A stretch of 11,726 nt of DNA from contig JNEM01012130.1 of assembly GCA_000697335.1 (NCBI GenBank), positions 1 to 11,726 on the forward strand, in the 5' to 3' direction. The stretch comes from Conidiobolus incongruus B7586 (taxonomy: Eukaryota > Entomophthoromycota > Entomophthoromycetes > Entomophthorales > Conidiobolaceae). Below the pieces are notes generated by a model. The model was not told where the DNA came from. It was given only the letters and a program-made list of their open reading frames with translations, and did no database searches. The translations under genes and the position numbers were made by a program. Shown here piece by piece: positions 8,728 to 11,726 of this stretch; the first letter of the stretch is position 1; each line of letters starts with the position of its first letter.

Positions 8728-9060
8728 GAGTTTTTCGCTTTTTGAACTTGATAGAATACTGACAGTTGAGAATTTATTGAATAATAATGAAAGATACAAA
8801 AACTTTATTTTGATTTTTGGACAAATACAATTTATATCTAAAATATACCAATTTTTAAGTAACTAATCAAAAAATTCAATCACAAAAGTGAGTTATGAAA
8901 ATAATTACTTAATATTACCTTGAATTTGAAGTAATGGGAAATTTTTTAATTTCTGATTTTTCAAACATATTATTAGTTTGAAATAATAAATATATATAAA
9001 GTTAATAGGAAATTATATATTTTTAATATATATATAATAATATTTTGATTAAAAAATTAG
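8728..9060. other. AT-rich spacer, no gene seen
   Basis: This is ordinary AT-rich sequence after the dead paralogue. CA dinucleotides are still common to about 8990, after which the sequence grades into the biased block. No frames, repeats or RNA genes were recognised. Confidence 0.5.
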
Positions 9061-10330
9061 CTTTTTAAAACTGGTTGTTTAATTTAATCATGTTTAAATT
9101 AAATAATAATCATCAAAAGTTTTTTATTTTAGTATTAGTAAAACTTAACCATAAATCCTTTAAAATTATTTAAAATTAACAAGCAGCTTTAGGCAATAAA
9201 GTATTATCTAAATCAACAATTTATTATTAAGTAAACTACTTTAAAGTTAAGAGAGAAATTATCTAAAATCTACTAAAATTTAAAAAACCAACTTTAACTA
9301 TTACTCTTTTAATTATTAATAAAGTGAAAAATATATTAAAAAATATCTTTTTATTCTAATTAAAGAATTATATAGATACTTTAATATTAGTATTACAAGT
9401 ATTTTATATATTTTAAAGTTTAAACTTAAATTAATAAATAAGAATATAAAATAAATACCTTAGAATTTAACTAAAGCTTAAAAAAAGTTAGAGTAGCTAT
9501 ATACTAGATACTTACTAGATTTATTAGACTAATAAAGTAGAGTTAAAGTGTAGAGGAAGTTAAACTAAGAATGGTTAATCAATAGACTAACTATACTAGA
9601 GTCTACCTGCTGTAGAAAGTTATATTGTTTAACTATTTATAAGAGAATGATTCACATTATGATTTATAGGAATTCTGAGAATGGTTATAAATTTGTGATA
9701 AGTTATTATTAAATAAAACTTATTAAAATATTACTAAAAGCTTAAATTTTTACAACAAATAATTATAATTGATGAATCTTAAATTTTTATGTATAATTCT
9801 TTATTAAAGCACAAATAAAGATGTTTAATTAAGTTAAATTAACCCCCTTTATAAATCCCTTTAAATAAATATTTTGTTAATAAGTAAATATTAATGATTA
9901 TAATAGATTATAATAGTATATACTATTTTTATTTAGTTTTTCAAGGAAAATTAATTAATATTAAATTTTATATTGTTTTTTTCAATAAAAATATTTCTAA
10001 TTAGTGTTCTCAATATAACTTAATAAAACTTATTATTTTACAAGATAATTATAAAATATATAAATTTAAAGTAATAAAAAACTTTCTAATTAAAAATAAC
10101 TAGAAAAAGCTACTATATCTAGTATATTCTTTAGATTATAACCTATGTAATTATAATAACTTTAAGTGATTAAAAAATCAGCTTATAAGAAAGAAAATTT
10201 CTACAGGAAAATCTAATTGGTTTATAAAATAAAAAAATTAGTTTTAATAAAAAGAATTTTTTTTAAGTGTTACAAGTTTGTTAAAAGTATAGCAAAAAGT
10301 TTTTAATAATAAAAGAAATTATTAAATTTA
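9061..10330. repeat. AT-rich block with CpA/TpG depletion, probable mutated repeat relic
   Basis: No usable reading frame exists on either strand. Over 9301-10260 a hand count gives about 47 CT against 16 CA. In the core at 9421-9600 it is about 13 CT to 1 CA, with the complementary pair AG to TG at roughly 20 to 2, so both strands show loss of C before A. The first 240 bases are less biased. At 9078-9103 there is a perfect 10-base inverted repeat with a 6-base loop (TTTAATTTAA and its complement). A weak resemblance of one plus frame near 9180-9420 to the DNA-binding region of pogo-type transposases is noted but not relied on. I infer a mobile-element relic altered by a repeat-directed mutation process. 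Confidence 0.45.
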
Positions 10331-11726
10331 TATTATATATCTATTTTTATATTTTATATATTAAAATATTTATATATTTTAAATCACAAAAATTCCTATT
10401 ATTAAAAATACAAAGTAATATTTTAATTCTTAATTTTATAATTATAAAAAATAATTCATTCAAATTATTATATATAGAGAATATAATTTAAATTCATATT
10501 ATTTTCTCATTTTCAAAACTCTAATAGAATATTTTGAACTTTTAATTAGTATGTAAAAATATATTCCATTCTAATAATAAAGCTGCATATTTATTGAATT
10601 CTGTAATATTTGATATTAATTAAAAAATTCAAGACAATTGCATATATTAAATATTATTATAGATAGATGAAAATAGGTAATAAAATATGAAATTATTGAT
10701 TTCATTTATTACAAATATATATAGTTTTGCATATCAATGAACCATAATTTGAATAAAAGAATAATATTTGTAATCTTTAAAAAATTATATCTAATATACC
10801 AAATAACAGATATTTTTTAAAATTGAAATATATTTATAAAATTATCAATAAAAACAACGAATGATTGGATATAGGCATGAACCACCAAACTCCAGATTAA
10901 CAGTAGGACGAGGTATTTATTTGCTCAATTGAAGCTCTATAGTTTTCAATGAGATTATTTACAAATACTTACTATCTTATAAACTCAATATATTTCAATT
11001 TTTCACTTATATCATTAATATATGAGATATTGTAAACGTCTTCGTTTTTTAATTATCAATATATATATTTAACTGATTAACATTTTTGCTCTTCAATTTT
11101 ATTGATATTATTCTTCTATCAGAGCATTATAATATAGTAAAATTTTTCTTTTATCCATAAAATATCTTTTCCAGTTATTAAATATCTTGAGATGATATAT
11201 TGCAAATAATTTATATTATCAAAATTTGAAATCAGGAAGCTATTAACCATAATTATTTTCTTCCTAATCAAAATATCTTATATTTTTAAAATATTGTAAA
11301 AATATAACTAAAATAAAAATTAACTAACAAATCATAATAACTTTATACAAAAAATGACTTTGTCATTATATTTGAATATTGTAATAAATAATTAATTAAA
11401 TAAATATCTTTAATATTAAAATAGTATATATTATAATATTAAAACTGGAATATTTTTCAAAAAAAAATTAATTAAATTTTTATATAAATATACAAAAATA
11501 ATTTAAAACTTTTATAACAATTTAAAATATATTTGTTTGTAAGAATTAATCTTCAATATTCTATAAAAAAAATCTACTAATATTATTTATATAAAGATTT
11601 TTTTTTATTTTTCAATATTGAAAATATTTTTTAAAATTCTATATTATATATTATAATTAATAGACTAATCTAATTATAGTTTTTGAAAAAAATTTATAAT
11701 CAATTGACTTTATTTTGCATATTTCT
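10331..11726. other. AT-rich spacer to the window end, no gene seen
   Basis: CA dinucleotides return from about 10380, so the base context is that of the ordinary spacers. A slightly GC-richer patch at about 10858-10940 has no coding frame longer than about 15 codons on either strand. No tRNA-like fold, repeat array or mobile element was recognised in the rest. Confidence 0.55.

Noticed and set aside
1-11726. tRNA, rRNA, CRISPR array or intact mobile element
   Set aside because: No cloverleaf with a T-arm consensus, no regularly spaced repeats, and no transposase or polymerase frame could be found by eye on either strand.

Overview
The window looks like AT-rich nuclear DNA from a fungus. The evidence is a secreted fungal-type M28 aminopeptidase, a Ser/Thr/Gly-rich cell-surface protein with a signal peptide and a probable GPI-anchor tail, TATA boxes close to the start codons, AATAAA-type polyadenylation signals, and long gene-poor spacers poor in CpG. 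The lineage cannot be fixed from sequence alone. The very low GC and the secreted M28 family would suit an early-diverging, insect- or animal-associated fungus (Entomophthoromycotina/Zoopagomycota type), but this is inference.

Layout from left to right. About 1-860 is extremely AT-rich non-coding DNA with a strong dinucleotide bias: C survives before T and is almost absent before A. 861-2317 is ordinary AT-rich spacer with a slightly GC-richer, non-coding or relic island at about 1425-1770. 2318-3247 (minus) encodes a 309-residue secreted protein with a collagen-like Gly-Ser-Pro repeat, a four-cysteine CX3C-X7-CX3C module, a Ser/Thr stalk and a hydrophobic C-terminus. 3248-4899 is a shared divergent upstream region. 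4900-5985 (plus) encodes an intact 361-residue secreted M28 metallo-aminopeptidase. 5986-7610 is spacer. 7611-8681 (plus) is a decayed tandem paralogue of the peptidase. 8682-9060 is spacer, about 9060-10330 is a second block with the C-before-A depletion, and 10331-11726 is ordinary AT-rich spacer with no gene seen.

The two intact genes both act outside the cell: one protein probably displayed on the wall or membrane, the other a secreted exopeptidase that would trim peptides for nutrition. They are transcribed divergently about 1.65 kb apart, so coordinated control is possible but not shown. The dead copy downstream shows birth-and-death turnover of a secreted protease family. The two biased AT-rich blocks at either side resemble DNA mutated by a repeat-induced C-to-T process acting at CpA, as in RIP of filamentous ascomycetes. 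The genes, the dead paralogue and the ordinary spacers do not carry that signature. This contrast is the most interesting signal in the window.
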